NCBI GenBank assembly: GCA_002104945.1
Contig: MCFH01000124.1
Coordinates: forward strand, 1 to 35,236
Origin: Piromyces finnis
Taxonomy: Eukaryota > Neocallimastigomycota > Neocallimastigomycetes > Neocallimastigales > Neocallimastigaceae
Reading direction: 5' to 3'
Length of the DNA stretch: 35,236 nt
Shown here: positions 31,831-35,236 of the stretch, one piece after another
Numbering within the stretch: the stretch's first letter is position 1
How the letters are laid out: every line of letters begins with the position of its first letter
Notes under the pieces: model-generated
What the model was told of the DNA's origin: nothing
Database searches by the model: none
What the model saw: the letters and a program-made list of their open reading frames with translations, nothing else
Translations under genes and position numbers: made by a program

Positions 31831-34819
31831 TATTATGTAAAAGATGAATTATTTTATATATTGTTTATATTCATAAATCAAAAACTGTATTAAAGGTTAT
31901 ATCTATAGAAATTATGAGAGAAGTTTCTGAAATTGATATTACTCAAACATACTTTACACCAGCAACAACTGCTGTATCATTAAGAGTCTTGGTAATTAAT
32001 GTTTAAAATTATGAATTATTAAATAAAGAAACAACATGTTAATTTTGTATTTACCTTTATATGTATTTATATTTAAATAGGATATTAATTCATATTCTAA
32101 TGGAATCTGCTGTGATGTATTATATTTAACTAAATATATTGGTTATACAGATGATGAATATTCTCAAACTGCTAGTTTAAAAGTAAAGATAATATAAAGT
32201 TAATAAATTGTTTTAAATAATTTAAAAATAAGAATTTTAGTAAATAAAATTGAAACATAAAAATGAATAATAAATAATAATATAATATTAAAAAATAGAT
32301 ACCAAGGGCAAATATACCACAAGAATTAAGAGAAGCTCCATCCTTATATACTGAAGAACAAAAAAATTCAATTAATATTGTAAGAGAAAAAATGCATGAT
32401 TCTAAATTATTTATTGAATTATTATTAGAAACAATGGATATAGGTAAATTTATATTTAAATGTATCTAAAAATGATAATATTAATATCCTAATATAACTA
32501 ATTTTTTATATATAAACGTAGATGTAAGATATCCATTTAATACTTATGATGATTTAAAAGAAGTTCAAAATCAATTATTTAAAAATGATACATATCATAT
32601 TACTGGCCATTGCATTGTATGCACTAATATTTAACAACTATTACAAATTATCTTATAATATTAATGTTAATATTTTTTTTAAACTGTAGATATACTATGT
32701 ATTAAAAGATTTAAATTGCAATTATGAAGAATATGCTCAACAATGGTCTATTTTGCCACAGTATTTAATTGCTATCAATGGTTACTGGGCTTTAGATCAT
32801 CAAAACATAAAAGTATGTTTATGCTTTTATTATTAATAAAAAAATCATGTATGAACTTATTTTTTTTTTTCTAAATACTCTATTATTTCAAATATATATA
32901 CAGGAAGCATTTAATTATTTATGGAATCCATTAATTGAAATTGATTGGCCAGAAAAAATTATTCAACTCTTATTTGATCAAAAGTATTATAACGAAGCAT
33001 GTCGTTTTATTCAAATCACTAAAACATCAATAACTTCCGATATTGGTATTGAGCTTCAAATGAAACTTTATTTAAAGACAAATATTTTAGATGCTTTCTT
33101 ATTCCAAGTAATTTATTATATATATTTTTTATATCTTATAAATTATTTAGTTATATAATAAAACCATTAATGTTTAATGTTTTTCATTAAAAAATAATTA
33201 TTTATAGAGAAGATATAATTATTTCAAGAATAAAGAAGGATCTAATTTATTTACATTCTTTTTAAAATATTGTTTTGAAGAAGGTTGGTGTCATTATCCT
33301 TATATATATATATTATCAATAATTATTATTTATTATTTATTATATTATATATTTATGATTATAAATATTTAATATCATATTAATTTTTATAATTATAAAA
33401 CCTATTCTGAATTAAAATTCTAGAAATACCAAATAGTTCTTTAATAAATAAGATTCGTAAATTTCCATATAATAAAGAAGAAGAGGCACAATTAGTAAGA
33501 TATACAAAGGAATCAAATAAAAAGTTATGTAGAGACTTTTTATTAATGTATTACATATATCATGGTAAATATATTGAAGCTATAAAGCTCTATGAAGAAA
33601 ATAAAGCATCTGGAATTTTCATTAATGATACTCACCAAGAAGAAAGAGAAGCTCTTATTCAAAATTTAAAACTTTTGTTACCAAAGGTCCAACGTACTAT
33701 GTTAGAAATTGAAAAAGAAGAGAAATTGAATAATTCATTAAATGATGATGCAATGGATATTGATAATAATAATAGTGATGTTCCAATTCCTACTGAGAAA
33801 GGTAGTATAATAAAATAAATAAACAAAAATAAAAGTTTAATAATTTTTAATTATTTAATTAATTTTTATTTTTGAAAAAACTATTATTGAATTTTGTTAA
33901 ATTTGTATAAATTATTATAATTTACTTATAAAAAGAAAATCCAGTACCACTTTCTGCATCAAGTTTAATTCATGATGCAAGCGAATATGATGAAAAATTA
34001 TTATTAAAGGCATTAAAGAGTCAAATGTTATCAGGTTCAACTAAAAGTTCTCAATCAGGTCCATTCATTTTACCGCCATCAATTTCAGAAACAAATTTAA
34101 TTATGTATGTCTTCATAATTTTTATTCATTCAATTTTTTATTTTTTTTATTTTATTTATTTGTGGATAAATATATATATTTATTTTATTTTATGAAATAA
34201 TTATTTAATTTTTTATATTTATATATATATATAATTTTAGTGATGAAATCGATGAGAGCGTAGCTAATTCTGAAATTAATCAACCAAATTACACAAACTC
34301 AGTATTAAATAATTTATCACCATTTTCTTTAAAACAAAATAAAGAAATTAAAGGTATTTTATTTATTAGTTTATAATTTTTATATTATTATTATATTTTA
34401 CTAAAATAGATTGTTATTATATATTTGTTATTAGAAAATTTAAAACAAATACCTTTAATATCAAAACAAGCTAATGAAAACACCCAGAGTTCAAAGATGT
34501 ATTCTAATGCATTAAAGAGATCATGGATGATGAAGATTTTGAAATGAATTTAAACAATGAATCAATAGATGATGCCCCAATGGAAATTAAAAAGATAGAT
34601 GACTATGATGGCAGAATCAAAAAATATTATGCCTCATCTGAAGTTAATAAATCAAAGACATCAAGCCATATCAATGAAAGTAGTCATATAGAGGCCTCAA
34701 ATGCAGAAGAAGTTATTGAATCAAAAAATTCTAAATCTATTGGTACCAATGATAACACTTCCCTTTTCTCATCATCAACACAAAAATCATCTCGCAAAAC
34801 TTTAAAAATATCCAATTAA
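29934..34819 (+). CDS. ELYS/AHCTF1-type nuclear pore assembly protein, ~17 exons
   Basis: Nucleoporin that in animals seeds pore assembly on chromatin. Exons: 29934-30137, 30579-30763, 30880-31005, 31205-31358, 31443-31524, 31627-31724, 31909-31991, 32081-32182, 32299-32443, 32522-32616, 32690-32812, 32904-33107, 33208-33283, 33424-33801, 33936-34104, 34241-34353, 34435 on. Residues 1 to ~350 are beta-strand repeats of propeller type ('FIEIRDLRSSEVMAFLP', 'ILFAGFTQGKIISYYLV'). From ~360 to ~660 is the helical ELYS domain ('INGYWALDHQNIKEAFNYLW', 'DWPEKIIQLLFDQKYYNEA', 'ILDAFLFQRRYNYFK'). An acidic, Ser-rich tail follows. Frame seems lost by one base near 30741 (an alternative acceptor after 30892 would avoid this). 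Near 34515-34523 the spliced frame ends at TGA 34547, while an acidic 98-codon frame runs on to 34819; the protein is 816 or ~907 aa. The family call is from the helical domain. Confidence 0.8.
31795..31830. repeat. (TA)n dinucleotide run in an ELYS intron
   Basis: An alternating TA tract of about 13 units followed by a T-run, inside the intron 31725-31908. It is simple sequence with no evident role, placed between the donor GTAAGT and the acceptor CTATAG. Confidence 0.85.
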
Positions 34820-35236
34820 ACAGTAATAATTTAATTAGATTAAGTAGTTTTTATATTTTTGGAAATGAAAAATTAAATAATTCCTAAAAACTATAATTAT
34901 AGTTTTTAGGAATTATTTTATTTTATTACACTTTTATAGTTAATTTTCATTTACTTTTTTTTTTATTCCATTTCTGTTTCTATTTCTTTTATAACTTACT
35001 ATTTAATAATTCCATTTTTTTTTTATAAACAATATATATATATTATTATTATTAATATTTATTTTTATTAATATTTTTTTATTATTTTATTATTTTATTT
35101 TATTTTATTTTTTTATTTTTTTATTCAATTTAATTCTAGAATATAATAAAATTAAATAAACATAAAATTTCAAATGAATTATAATAACATAATATGTTGT
35201 TTTATAATTTTTATTAATATGATAAATTTTATTGAT
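34820..35236. other. 3' flank of the ELYS gene to window end
   Basis: About 400 bases of A/T-rich DNA containing a perfect palindrome (34875-34918, listed separately) and then T-rich simple sequence with TATT/TTTTA repeats (35029-35125). No gene is seen before the window ends. Confidence 0.6.
34875..34918. terminator. Perfect 44-bp palindrome, 22-bp arms, after the ELYS stop
   Basis: The arm 34875-34896 (ending TTCCTAAAAACTATAA) is followed with no spacer by its exact reverse complement at 34897-34918 (TTATAGTTTTTAGGAATTAT...). It starts 56 bases after the TAA at 34817-34819. In RNA it would form a long hairpin in or near the 3' untranslated region. A role in 3'-end formation is only inferred from position; it could equally be an inverted-duplication scar or a small foldback element. 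Confidence 0.6.

Overview
The window looks like nuclear DNA of a very AT-rich fungus, most probably an anaerobic gut fungus (Neocallimastigomycota). This is inferred from four things: coding regions already low in G+C set in almost pure A/T spacers; GT-AG introns; long homopolymer and trinucleotide runs; and a fungal-type gene set (a Cdc25-like Ras exchange factor with an SH3 domain, Cdc27/APC3, a Swf1-like DHHC acyltransferase, an ELYS nucleoporin, an ankyrin protein). A dictyostelid was considered because of similar base composition, but the SH3-WW-RasGEF and Swf1 architectures fit a fungus better. No prokaryotic, viral or CRISPR features are seen.

Layout. 1-259: 3' end of an ankyrin-repeat gene (+). 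1222-6103: 15-exon APC3/Cdc27 gene (+), intact after splicing (610 aa). 6104-14652: about 8.5 kb without a recognisable gene, holding a 340-bp ACT/AAT microsatellite, several palindromes and, just before the next gene, a diverged tandem duplication of about 220 bp. 14653-17814: intronless 1053-aa RasGEF (+). 18834-21518: two nearly identical inverted copies of a ~550-bp sequence that enclose a two-exon, 272-aa Reeler-domain membrane protein (-). 21943-24669: Swf1/ZDHHC4-like palmitoyltransferase (-), 10-11 exons, with two apparent single-base frame breaks. 25788-29531: long coiled-coil protein of unknown function (+), broken by at least a dozen small frame shifts. 29934-34819: ELYS-type nucleoporin (+), about 17 exons, with one or two apparent frame breaks.

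The genes are eukaryotic and independent, with no operon logic. Most are housekeeping functions (mitotic ubiquitin ligase, Ras activation, protein palmitoylation, nuclear pore assembly). The unusual parts are the inverted-repeat cassette around the Reeler gene, the propeller-bearing ELYS, the duplicated leader before the RasGEF, and the concentration of single-base frame breaks to the right of about 23 kb. Those breaks are either uncorrected homopolymer indels in the assembly or real decay. All exon models were made by eye from splice signals and reading-frame continuity; no transcript or database evidence was available.
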